From Massilia frigida (GTDB taxonomy: Bacteria > Pseudomonadota > Gammaproteobacteria > Burkholderiales > Burkholderiaceae_D), in the NCBI RefSeq assembly GCF_011682175.1, contig NZ_WHJG01000047.1:1-48743 (forward strand): a stretch of 48,743 nucleotides of DNA. Direction: 5' to 3'. Position numbers and translations under genes: made by a program. Shown one piece after another: positions 26,930-46,740 of the stretch (positions are counted from its first letter, which is position 1; each line of letters starts with the position of its first letter). The notes beneath the pieces are model-generated. The model was not told the origin of the DNA. It ran no database searches and worked only from the letters and a program-made list of their open reading frames with translations.

Positions 26930-27240
26930 TGACCTTACTTTCGCTCGCTTCCGCAATCACGGCATGGGCTGCAATGGCCGTTCTGTGCGCGCGCTCGGCC
27001 ACCCAGCGCTGCCGCATGGGCTTGCCGGATCAGGCGCCGGCGCAAAGCCTGGCGTGGGCCCTGGCCGGAGTCACTTTGCTGTTGGTCTCCATGGCCGCCG
27101 CAGTGATTGCCAGCGGAGCGTCGTTCGGCATCTTGCTCTGGCTGTGCCAGGCTGGCGTGCTGGGGCTGCTCATGATTTGCTTGCTGCCGTATGCCGGCGC
27201 AGTTGTACTCGCGCCGTGGTGCTGGCCGAACAAAGGCTAG
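26926..27240 (+). CDS. DUF3325-like small membrane protein
   Basis: The start at 26926 overlaps the PepSY stop (ATGA); a second ATG follows at once. The 104-residue product has three hydrophobic segments (SLASAITAWAAMAVL; AGVTLLLVSMAAAVIASG; LLMICLLPYAGAVVLAPW), like DUF3325 proteins, which commonly follow PepSY genes. Its function is not known. It ends the Fur-controlled operon and is convergent with the thioesterase gene 40 bases away; no clear terminator is visible between them. Confidence 0.78.
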   Translation: MMTLLSLASAITAWAAMAVLCARSATQRCRMGLPDQAPAQSLAWALAGVTLLLVSMAAAVIASGASFGILLWLCQAGVLGLLMICLLPYAGAVVLAPWCWPNKG

Positions 27241-27280
27241 CCGCGCGGCCTCGCGCCACTAGCCACTATTCAGATCCCAT

Positions 27281-28030
27281 TCAAGCGGCCTGCCGTTCAG
27301 CCAGGCCGTCCAGGATGCAGTCGATCACTTCCTGCTGCCGGTTATGGATGAAGAAATGGTCGCCCTCGAACCAGCGCAGCTGACAAACATCGCTGGTTTC
27401 CTTCTGCCAGCAGGGCAGGTGCTGAGCGGCGACATGGCTGTCGTTCGTGCCGGCCAAGACGGTAATGGGGATGTCGAGCGGCGCGTCGTCGCGGTAGGCA
27501 TAGGTCTCGACCATGGCAAAGTCCGCGCGTATCGCGGGCAGCAGCAATGCCATCAGTTCGCGGTCGGCCAGGATTGCGGGCGGGGTGCCGTTGTAATCGC
27601 CGAGTGCGGCGATCAGTGCCTCATCGTCCAGGCCGTGCAAATGGCGCTTGGTGCGGCGCTGGCGTGGCGCGCTGCTTGCTGATACGAACAGATGCTCGGG
27701 CATTGCCAGCCGCTGGCGCTGGCAATGGCGGGCCAGCTCGAAGGCAAGCAAGCCACCCAGGCTATGACCGAAAAACGCAAAGGGAAGGCCAGCCTCGCGC
27801 GCGATGACGGGGGCGAGCGCGTCGACCAGTTGCGCCAGCGAGTGGAACGGCGCTTCGCCGAAGCGGGCGCCGTGCCCAGGCAGCTGGACGGCGCACACTT
27901 CAATACTCGGCGGCAACGATGCCTGCCACGCCAGGAAGGGCGCGGCACTGCCGCCCGCGTACGAAAAGCAGAACAGGCGAAAGCGCCGTCCGTTGCCGGC
28001 GTGGCGCAGCAGCCAGGGGGTGCCGTTCAT
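27281..28030 (-). CDS. Type II thioesterase of the NRPS system
   Basis: The 249-residue alpha/beta hydrolase begins MNGTPWLLRH. It has the family's early FCFSYAGGSAAPF motif, the nucleophile elbow FFGHSLGG (Ser90), an Asp in GTNDSHV (Asp197) and the catalytic His in EGDHFFIH (His225). Such enzymes clear misloaded acyl groups from carrier proteins. It lies two bases downstream of mbtH on the same strand, so both share a transcript. The earlier in-frame start at 28144 would overlap mbtH and is rejected. Confidence 0.9.
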   Translation of the reverse strand: MNGTPWLLRHAGNGRRFRLFCFSYAGGSAAPFLAWQASLPPSIEVCAVQLPGHGARFGEAPFHSLAQLVDALAPVIAREAGLPFAFFGHSLGGLLAFELARHCQRQRLAMPEHLFVSASSAPRQRRTKRHLHGLDDEALIAALGDYNGTPPAILADRELMALLLPAIRADFAMVETYAYRDDAPLDIPITVLAGTNDSHVAAQHLPCWQKETSDVCQLRWFEGDHFFIHNRQQEVIDCILDGLAERQAA

Positions 28031-28032
28031 TG

Positions 28033-28239
28033 TCAGACGGCTGCCATGTGTTCGCGCAGGCTCAACGGGCGCATGTCGGTCCAGGTGGCGTTGATGTGCG
28101 CAAGGCAGTCCGCCTTCTTGCCGCTGAAGCCGGCCGTTGTCCATCCGGCCGGTATCTCCTTGTGCGTCGGCCAGATCGAATACTGCTCTTCGCCATTGAC
28201 GACCACGTGAAAAACGGTGTCTTCGCTATCCCAGCTCAT
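28033..28239 (-). CDS. mbtH: MbtH-like NRPS activator
   Basis: The 68-residue product contains the MbtH signature [19 protein letters not shown], followed by a conserved Gly/Lys/Cys segment and [11 protein letters not shown]. MbtH proteins bind and activate adenylation domains. The start at 28239 ([10 protein letters not shown]) follows GAGGAG by 8 nt; the longer frame from 28314 adds a non-family N-terminus and starts in the promoter region. It is divergent from the NRPS genes but clearly part of the same pathway. Confidence 0.94.
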   Translation of the reverse strand: MSWDSEDTVFHVVVNGEEQYSIWPTHKEIPAGWTTAGFSGKKADCLAHINATWTDMRPLSLREHMAAV

Positions 28240-28293
28240 TGATTTCTCCTCTACAAACGTTAATTGAATTGTGTCATCGGAACAACTTGCCGG

Positions 28294-28322
28294 ATTATAA
28301 ACGCGCTCATCCAAGATGTAAA
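28294..28322 (-). promoter_or_regulatory. Sigma70-type promoter for mbtH and the thioesterase gene
   Basis: Reading the minus strand, TTTACA (28317-28322) is separated by 17 bases from a perfect TATAAT (28294-28299). Transcription would start near 28286, about 45 bases before the mbtH start codon. A Fur-like site lies 8 bases upstream of the -35. Confidence 0.6.
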
Positions 28323-28329
28323 TCTAAAT

Positions 28330-28348
28330 ACGAATTGTTCTCATTTGC
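28330..28348. promoter_or_regulatory. Fur-like operator between mbtH and the hydroxylase gene
   Basis: On the minus strand the site reads GCAAATGAGAACAATTCGT, about 11 of 19 matches to the Fur consensus but with the AATGAGAA and ATTCG half-site pattern often seen in natural Fur boxes. It sits between two divergent promoters and one base from a perfect TTGACA. This is where a repressor could control both directions. It is much weaker than the site at 25048. Confidence 0.42.
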
Positions 28349-28349
28349 A

Positions 28350-28378
28350 TTGACATCCAGGACAGCTTGCGTCAGTAT
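28350..28378 (+). promoter_or_regulatory. Candidate promoter for the hydroxylase and NRPS genes
   Basis: A perfect TTGACA (28350-28355) is followed after 17 bases by CAGTAT (28373-28378), a three-of-six match to TATAAT. A weak -10 next to a Fur-like site would suit a regulated promoter. No other promoter is apparent before the NRPS genes, so they probably depend on this one. Confidence 0.42.
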
Positions 28379-28410
28379 GCCGAGCATCGCGCTTCGAAGG
28401 AGTTTTGACA

Positions 28411-29349
28411 ATGTTTTCAAAAATCAACCTGCCATTGGTACTCACGCCACCCGCACCGGGAATGGACCTGGGCAGCGCCCACGACCACATTCAAGCCCAG
28501 GTGGCCGAGCACCTGGAGCGCGTGGGCGGCATCCTGTTGCGCGGTTTTGCCGTGCCGGATGTGTCGGCATTCAAGGATTTTGCGGCCTCGTTCGGCGACC
28601 CGCTGCTCAACTACGAATTCGGCTCGACCCCGCGCAGCAAGGTGGAGCAGGGCGTGTACACCTCGACCGAATACCCGGCCCACCAATCGATCCCCCTGCA
28701 TAACGAGCAAGCCTATACGCGCCAGTGGCCGATGCGGATCTGGTTCTATTGCCACACCGCCGCGCCCGAGGGCGGGGAAACGCCGATTGCCGACAGCCGC
28801 GAGGTGTATCGCCTGCTCGATCCGGCGCTGCGCCAGCGTTTCATCGACAAGGGTTTGCTGTATGTGCGCAACTACGGCAATGGACTCGACGTGCCATGGC
28901 AGCAAGTATTCAATACCGGGGATCCGGCGGTGGTCGAAGCCTATTGCCGCAGCCAGCACATCGAATGGGAATGGAAGGACGACGGCGAACTGCGCACGCG
29001 CCAGCTGTGCCAGGCCGTGGCGACCCATCCCCGCACCGGCGAGACTGTCTGGTTCAACCAGGCGCACCTGTTCCATGTCTCGGCGCTGGAAGCGAGCGTG
29101 CGCGATACGCTGCTGGCGGTCGTCGACGAAGAGGACTTGCCGCGTCACGTGTACTACGGGGACGGCTCGCCGATCGAGGAAACGGTCCTCGACCAGATCC
29201 GTGCCGTGTATGACAGCGTGACCGTGCGCTTTCCATGGCAGCAGGGCGACGTGCTCATGCTCGACAACATGCTGGCCGCCCACGGACGCGCACCGTTCAA
29301 GGGGGCGCGCCGCGTCGTGGTGGCGATGGCCCAGGGCCAGGGCGCATGA
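28411..29349 (+). CDS. TauD-family Fe(II)/2-oxoglutarate hydroxylase, probably amino-acid beta-hydroxylase
   Basis: The 312-residue product starts at ATG 28411, 9 nt after AAGGAG. It belongs to the TauD/clavaminate-synthase group. IPLHNEQAY supplies His97 and Glu99 (HxE), AAHGRAPF supplies His291, and Arg301 in ARRVVV is placed to bind 2-oxoglutarate. HxE rather than HxD is seen in VioC/AsnO-type amino-acid hydroxylases and related SyrP-like enzymes. Immediately upstream of an NRPS line with two Asp modules, the likely job is beta-hydroxylation of Asp, free or carrier-bound, giving an iron-chelating residue. About 100 bp separate it from the first NRPS gene, with no visible terminator. Confidence 0.88.
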   Translation: MFSKINLPLVLTPPAPGMDLGSAHDHIQAQVAEHLERVGGILLRGFAVPDVSAFKDFAASFGDPLLNYEFGSTPRSKVEQGVYTSTEYPAHQSIPLHNEQAYTRQWPMRIWFYCHTAAPEGGETPIADSREVYRLLDPALRQRFIDKGLLYVRNYGNGLDVPWQQVFNTGDPAVVEAYCRSQHIEWEWKDDGELRTRQLCQAVATHPRTGETVWFNQAHLFHVSALEASVRDTLLAVVDEEDLPRHVYYGDGSPIEETVLDQIRAVYDSVTVRFPWQQGDVLMLDNMLAAHGRAPFKGARRVVVAMAQGQGA

Positions 29350-29450
29350 GGCCGCCAGCAGTCCGCTAAGCCATTTTCAATCATTCCCGATGATCGCCGC
29401 GCTGTCCGCTAGTGGGACGGAGGGGCGTCTTTTGCTCAAAAGGTAAGTGC

Positions 29451-39079
<9,629 letters not shown>

Positions 39080-39080
<1 letters not shown>

Positions 39081-42000
39081 TGAGCAACTTCCGCAACAAG
39101 CAAAATATCGAGGCGATCAGCTATCTCTCGCCCCTTCAGCAAGGCATGCTCGCGCACGCGCTGCAAGAGGGCACGGCCGATCCGTACTTTTATCAGTCCA
39201 CCTTCGACATCGAGGGCGAACTCGATATCGCTGCGTTCGGGCAGGCGTGGCAGGCGGTGGTGGCCAAGTACCCCGTGCTGCGCACCGACTACCGCTGGGA
39301 AGAAATCGCGCGGCCGGTGCAGATTGTGTATCGGGCCGGCGCCGCGCACTGCGAAACGCTCGACCTGCGCGAGCACAGCGAGGCCGGGCAGGATCGCGAG
39401 CTGGCGGCACTGCTGGCGCAGGAGCGGGAACAGGGATTCGACTTCCGGCGCGCGGCCGACAACCGCCTGCGGCTGGTACGGCTGTCCGAGCGGCGCCAGT
39501 GCCTGGTCTGGAGTTATCACCACATCACGCTCGACGGCTGGAGCCTGGCGCTGATCCTGCGCGACGTGCTGGCGGCCTATCGCTGCGCGGCCGGCGGCGC
39601 GGCGCCGCAGCTGGCGTCCGCGCGTCCCTACCGCGACTATCTCCAGTGGCTGCAAGGCCAGGACATGGAAGCGGCGCGCAGCTACTGGCGCGGCGCGCTG
39701 GCCGGTGGCGCGGAGCCGACGCCGCTGCCGGTGTCGGGCGGCAGTGCAAGCGACGGCCATGCGGAACAAGTGCTGCATCTCGCCGTGGGTGAAACGGCGG
39801 CGCTGCGCGCCTTCGCCGCGGCGCAGCAGCTTACCCTGAACACCGTCGTGCAGGGCGCATGGGCCGTGCTGCTCGGACGCCACGCGCGCAACGATGAAGT
39901 GACGTTCGGCTGCACCGTGTCCGGCCGTCCGGCCGATCTGGCCGGCGTCGAGGAAATGGCGGGCCTGTTCATCAATACCCAGCCGCTGCGGGTCTCCATG
40001 CCGGGGGCGCTGCCGGTGGCGCAGTGGCTGCGTGGATTGCAGCAGCAAGCGGTTGCGCAGCGCCAGTTCGACTATCTGCCCCCGGGCGAGGTGCCGGCGC
40101 AGTTCGACAGCATCGTCGTTTTTGAAAATTATCCGATCGACGCATCGTTGACGGAGGGGCGCGCGGCGATCCGCATGCGCCATGTACGGCGCGGCCAGCA
40201 GAGCGCCGGCGCCGATGGCGTGCGCCTCACGGGCGGCCGCAACAACTACGCATTGAGCCTGATAGTCAAGGATGGGGCGGAAATGGAACTGCTGCTGGCC
40301 TACGATGGCCGCCGCTTTGCCCATCCCGTCGTCGCGGGCTTGCTGCGCCAGTTGGGCGCCGTGCTTACCGCCCTGCGCCTGCGGCCCGATGCGACCCTGG
40401 CGTCGCTGACCCTGTGCGGCGAGGCCGAGCGCGGCCGCATCGTCGCGCAGGCTGCCGGCGAGCGGACCGATGTCGCTTTCCGCACCATCGCCGCGCACAT
40501 CGCCGATCACGCGCACGACAAGCCGGATGCGCCGGCCCTGCGCTACGAAGACCAGCAACTGAGCTGGCGCGAACTTGACCAGCGGTCCAGCCGCGTGGCC
40601 AACTACCTGGCCGCGCACGGCGTTGCGCCGGAAGTGCGGGTTGCCGTTTGCCTGCCACGCTCGCTCGATATGGTGGTGGCACTGTTAGGGATCCTGAAAG
40701 CGGGCGGCGTGGCCGTGCCACTCGACCCCAGGATGCCCGCCGAGCGCCTGGCTTTCCAGCGCGCCGATTCGCGTGCCGTGCTGACGATCGACGCCTCGTT
40801 CGATGCCACCGCCTGCGCCGCGACGCCGCTGCCGCAGCAATGCATCGCGTCGAACGCGGCCTATATTATTTACACATCCGGTTCGACCGGACGACCCAAG
40901 GGTGTCGTCGTTACGCACGGCGCCCTGTCGAACTACGTCGCGGCCGTGCGTGCCCGTCTCGGCGAAGACGATATCGCCAGCATGGCCTGGGTATCGACGG
41001 TGGCTGCGGACCTGGGGCATACCGTCCTGTTCGGGGCGCTGGCCAGCGGCGCATGCCTGCACGTGATTTCCGAGGAGCGTGCCTTCGATCCGGACCGCTT
41101 TGCCGAATACATGGCGCTGCACCGCATCGACGCGCTCAAGATCGTTCCGAGCCACCTGGCAGGCTTGTTGCAGGCCGCCGATCCGGCGCAGGTGCTGCCG
41201 CGCCGCTGCCTGGTGCTGGGCGGCGAGGCAAGCAGCTGGCAACTGGTCGAACGGTTGCGGATGCTGGCACCCGGCTGCCGTTTGCTGAACCATTACGGGC
41301 CGACCGAAACCACGGTCGGCGTGCTGACCTTCGCTCATGATGCGGCGCGCCCGGACAGCCGCATCCTGCCCCTTGGCCGTCCCCTGGCCAACAACCAGGT
41401 GTACGTGCTCGATGCGCACCTGCACCCGGTACCGGCCGGCGTGCCGGGCGAAATCTACGTGGCGGGCGCGCAGCTGGCGCGCGGCTACCTTGAGCGCCCG
41501 GACCTGACGGCGGAGCGCTTCATCCCCAATCCCTTCGGCGACGGCTCGCGCCTCTACCGCACCGGGGACATCGCCCGCGTTCTGGAGGACGGCAACGTTG
41601 AGTATATGGACCGCGCCGACAACCAGGTCAAGATCCGCGGCTACCGCGTGGAGCCGGGAGAGATCGCCGCGCAGCTGACCTCGGAACCCGGCATTACCGA
41701 CGCCGTGGTGGTACTGGCCAAGTCCGGCGACGTGGCGCGCCTGGTCGGCTATATTCTGGCGGCGCCGGATTGCGACCTCGCCCTGCTGAAAGAGCGGCTG
41801 GCGGCGCGCCTGCCGGACTACATGGTGCCGTCCGCGCTGGTGCGCCTCGACGCGTGGCCGTTGACCGCCAACGGCAAGCTCGATCGGCGCGCCTTGCCGG
41901 CGCCGGAAACCCCAGCCACCGCCAGTGCCGGCCGGGTGGCGCCGCGCAACGATGTGGAAGCCGTGCTGGCCATGGTCTGGCGCGATGTCTTGAAGCTCGA

Positions 42001-45000
42001 CGAGGTGGGTGTTTTCGACAGCTTCTTCGCGCTCGGTGGCGATTCCATCCTGTCGCTGCAAGTGATCGCCAAGGCGCGCGCCAAGGGATTGAAGCTGACC
42101 CCGAAACAGATGTTCGACAAGCCGACCATTGCCGCCATCGCCCAGGTGGCGGTGCCGCTGCTTGCCAAGGCGAAGGCGGCGCCGCCCGCGCCGGGCGGGG
42201 ATGTGCCGCTGACGCCGATCCAGGCATGGTTCTTCGAGCAGCGGTTGGCCGCACCGGATCACTGGAATCAGTCGGTGCTGCTCGCCGCGCCGGAAGCGCT
42301 GGATGCGGCATGTCTCGACGCCGCGCTGCGCGCGCTGGTGCGCCATCACGATGCCTTGCGCCTGCGCTTCGTCAAGAACGGCGTTGAGGTGCGCCAGTGG
42401 CATGACCCGCAGGTGCCGGACACGCTGCTGCAAACCATCGCAATGCGCACCGGAGCCGACATCGCTGACGCCTGTTCGCGCGTGCAGGCCGGCCTGAATA
42501 TCGCGCACGGTCCCTTGCTGGCGGCCGCGCTCCTGCGCATCGACAGCGGCGGCGAACGCCTGCTGATCGCGGTGCACCACCTGGCCGTCGATGGCGTCTC
42601 GTGGCGCATTTTGCTGGAAGACCTGCAGACCGCCTACACCCAGGCTTGCGCGGGGCAGGTGCCCGTTTTGCCGGCCAGCCCGACTTCCTGGCGCGACTGG
42701 GCGGGCAGGTTGCGCAGCCACGCACCCGTAGCGCAGCTCAGTTACTGGCAATCGGCCCTTCGGCCAATGCCGCTGCCGGCCTGGAATGCCGATGGCGAGC
42801 GCCGCGCCGGTGATGCGCGCCGCGTGGAGCTTGCGCTCGACGCGGAGGCAACGCGCCAGCTCCTGCAAGTGGCGCCGGGCGCCTATCGCACCCAGATCAA
42901 TGATTTGCTGCTCACCGCGCTGGCGCAGACGCTGCAGGAATGGAGCGGCAGCGCGCATGCCCTGATCGAACTGGAAGGCCATGGCCGTGAAGACCTGTTC
43001 GACGACCTTGACCTGAGCCGCACTGTCGGCTGGTTCACCAGCCGCTTTCCGGTCTGCCTGGATGCCGCGCGCGAGCCGGCGGACGCGATCAAGTCGGTCA
43101 AGGAGCAGCTGCGCGCCATTCCGGACAAGGGCATCGGCTTCGGCTTGCTCAAACATGGGGGCGATGCTGCGGCACGCGCCGCGATCGAGGCGTTGCCACG
43201 GCCGCAAGTGTGCTTCAACTACCTGGGCCAGTTCGGCGCGCAGCAGGGCGCGCACGGCTTTCGCCTCGCGACTGAGGGCACGGGTGTCAACCGCGCCGCC
43301 GGCAACCGGCGCAGCCACGCCCTCGACGTGGTGGCGCAGGTCAGCGATGGCATCCTGGCCGTGAGCTGGAACTACAGTCCCGATGTGGTGGACGGCGGCG
43401 TGATCGACAGGCTGGCCGTGGATTACCTGGCAAGGCTGCGCGCCCTGGTCGCGCATTGCGTGACCGCGCAAGGCGGTGCCACCCCGTCCGATTTCCCGCT
43501 CGCCGGCTTGACGCAGGGCGAAATCGACCACTTGCCCGTGGCGGCCATCGAGGACATGTATCCGCTGGCGCCCATGCAGCAGGGGATGCTGTTCCACAGC
43601 CTGTACGCGCCGCAGCAGGATATCTATGTCAATCAGCTGCGCGGCACCCTGACAGGTGCGCTCGACGTCGATGCCTTCCAGGCGGCCTGGATCGCGGCAG
43701 TGGGCGAGCATGCGATCCTGCGTACGGGCTTTTTGACCGAACGCGCGGGACAGACCATCCAGATCGTGTGGCGCGACGCCGTGCTGCCATTCGCCGTGCA
43801 TGACTGGCGCGATCTCAACGCGGCCGAACACGAGGCGCGGCTGGCGCACTTCCTCGACCAGGAACGTGCGTGCGGCTTCGACCTGGCCCGGGCGCCGTTG
43901 ATCCGCGTGGCCCTGATCGCGCGGCACGACGGCGCCACCGAATTCGTCTGGACCAAACATCACTTGCTGCTGGACGGCTGGAGCTCGGCGCGTCTGATCG
44001 GCGAAATCCTGGCGCGCTATTTCGATGGCGCGCAGGGAGCGCCAACGGCGCAGCCAGCGCGCTACCGCGACTATGTCGAATGGATCGGCCGCCAGCCGCA
44101 CGACGTGGCGGAGCGCTTTTGGCGCGACACGCTGGACCGCCTGTCCGCTCCCCTGCGGCTGGCCGATGCGGTGGCGCGGCCATCCGGCGCGCCGCAAGGG
44201 CATGGCGAGAAGGTGCTGCACCTGCCGGCCGCGCTGAGCGGCGCCCTTCAAGGCATTGCACAGGGCGGGCAGGTGACGCTCAATACCGTGCTGCAGGCGG
44301 CATGGGCGCTGCTCTTGTCGCGCTATAGCGGGCGCGATGACGTCGTATTCGGCGTCACCGTATCCGGCCGCTCGGCTGACGTGGCGGGCATCGAGGCCAT
44401 GCTCGGACTATTCATCAACACGCTGCCGATGTTCCAGCGGCTCGATCCGGGACAGGAAATCGGCGCCTGGCTGCGCCAACTGCAAGGCGCGAACGCGGCC
44501 CTGCGCCAGCATGAGAGCACGGCGCTGGCGGATATCCAGCGCTGGAGCAGCGGCGGCGGCACTGCCTTGTTCGACACCTTGTTCGTCTTTGAAAACTACC
44601 CGGTCGACGCGGCCGCGCGTCATCGCCAGGCGCGGCTGGCCATTGAAAACGTCCATGCCCACAACCTGACCAGCTACCCGCTATCGCTGACGGTGGTCCC
44701 GGGCGAGCGCTTGCGGATCGACTTCGTCCACGACCGCGCCCATTTCGACGACGCGACGGTCACGCGCATGCAAGGCCATTTGCTGCGGGTACTGGAAGGC
44801 CTGGTGGACCAGGACAACCGTGTCATCGGCGACCTGCCTTTGCTCGACGATGCCGAATGGCGCAGCCTGACCCGGAACTGGAACAAGGACGTCGCCGACT
44901 ATCCGTACGGCGGTGCGGTGCACGACAGGTTCGCGCGCCAGGCCGCGGCAACGCCGGATGCGGTCGCGCTCGTGCATGGCGACCAGGCGATGTCGTATCG

Positions 45001-46738
45001 CGAACTCAATCTGGCCGCGAACCGGGTGGCGCACCGGCTGATCGAACTGGGTGCGGTGGCCGATGCACGAGTCGCCATTTGCCTCGAACGCGGCCTTGAC
45101 CTGGTCGTGGCGATCATTGGCGTGCTGAAGTCGGGGGCCGGCTATGTGCCGCTCGATCCGGCCTACCCGGCGGACCGGCTGGCCTACATGCTGGACGACA
45201 GCGCTCCGATGGCGATCATCACCGCTTGCGCACTTGGCGCCGGCCTGCCTGCCGCCGGCGTACCGCTGCTGTACGTCGACGACGACGCCGCGGCGCTGGC
45301 CGGGCAGCCCGCGTCCAATCCCGACCCTGCGGCAGTGGGGCTGCGGCCGGAGCACCTGGCCTACGTCATCTACACCTCCGGCTCGACCGGCAAGCCGAAA
45401 GGGGTGATGGTCGAACACCGCAACGTCACGCGGCTGTTCTTGGCCACCGACGCCTGGTTCGGGTTCGGCGCGAGCGATGTCTGGACGCTGTTCCATTCCT
45501 TCGCATTCGATTTTTCGGTGTGGGAGATCTGGGGTGCGCTTGCCTACGGCGGCAAGCTGGTGGTGGTGCCGGCAGCCTGCGCGCGCTCGGCTGACGAGTT
45601 CCACGCACTGCTGTGCCGCGAACGGGTCACCATCCTGAACCAGACCCCGAGCGCATTTCGTGCGCTGGCCGTGGCGCAGGCGCACAGCGACGACAGGCAT
45701 GCGCTTCGCCACGTCATTTTCGGCGGCGAGGCGCTTGAACTGCACACGCTCAAGCCCTGGATCGAGCGCAACGATCCGGATCGCACCCAGCTGACCAATA
45801 TGTACGGCATCACCGAGATCACCGTGCACGCAACCTACCGCCGCTTGCGGCGCCAGGATATCGACGAGGCCGACGGCAGCATGGTCGGCGGGCCGATTCC
45901 CGACCTGCGGATCTGCATCCTCGACGGGCAGCGGCGGCCGGTCCCGGTCGGCGTGACTGGCGAATTGTATGTCGGCGGCGCCGGCGTGGCGCGCGGCTAC
46001 CTGAATCGCCCGGATTTGACGCGCGAACGCTTCATCGCCGATCCGTTCAGTGACGATCCGCAGGCGCGCCTGTACAAGACGGGAGACCTGGGACGGTGGC
46101 GCGCGAACGGCGACATTGAATACCTGGGGCGAAACGACTTCCAGGTCAAGATTCGCGGTTTCCGGATCGAGCTGGGCGAAATCGAAGCCAGGCTGGCCGC
46201 CTGCCAGGGCGTGCGGGATGCGGTCGTGATCGCGCGCGAAGACCGTCCAGGCGACAAGCGCCTGGTGGCCTACTACCTGGGCGAGCACCTTGCGGCCGAC
46301 CAGCTGCGGGTGCGCCTGTCGCTGGATCTGGCCGACTACATGGTGCCGGTGGCGTTCGTGCGGGTCGAGAGCTGGCCGTTGACGCCGAACGGAAAACTTG
46401 ACCGCAACGCCCTGCCTGCGCCGGAGTACGGCGCCGCAGCACAGTCGTATGCCGCCCCACGCAATGACACCGAAACGGCGCTGGCGCGCATCTGGAGCGA
46501 CCTGCTCGGCGTCGGGCAAGTGGGCATTCACGATAATTTCTTCGCCCTCGGCGGCCATTCGCTGCTGGCGATGCAGGTCGCGTCGCGGGCCTCGCTCGTA
46601 TTCGGCAAAAAAATCGCGCTGGCGACGATCTTCCAGAAAGCGACGATTGCGGAACTGGCGCCTGCGCTCAGGCGTGAAATGCAGGGCCAAGCCGGCGACG
46701 TGTCGCTGATGGCGGACCTGCTCAATGAATTGGAATAG
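39080..46738 (+). CDS. NRPS 2: C-A(Asp)-PCP-E-C-A(Thr)-PCP
   Basis: The ATG overlaps the preceding TAA and GGAGGAG lies just upstream. The 2552-residue product has a D-L-type condensation domain (LSPLQQGMLAHAL; HHITLDG from 147), adenylation 1 (YTSGSTGRPKG at 598), carrier (Ser989), epimerisation (HHLAVDG from 1166), a second D-L-type condensation domain (LAPMQQGMLFHSL; HHLLLDG from 1627), adenylation 2 (YTSGSTGKPKG at 2098) and carrier (GGHSLL, Ser2494). The specificity codes read DLTKVGHVGK (Asp) and DFWNIGMVHK (Thr, canonical). Both condensation domains follow an epimerisation step, which agrees with their D-L type. The protein should add D-Asp and then Thr to acyl-Asp-D-Ser. Confidence 0.95.
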
Positions 46739-46740
46739 TC

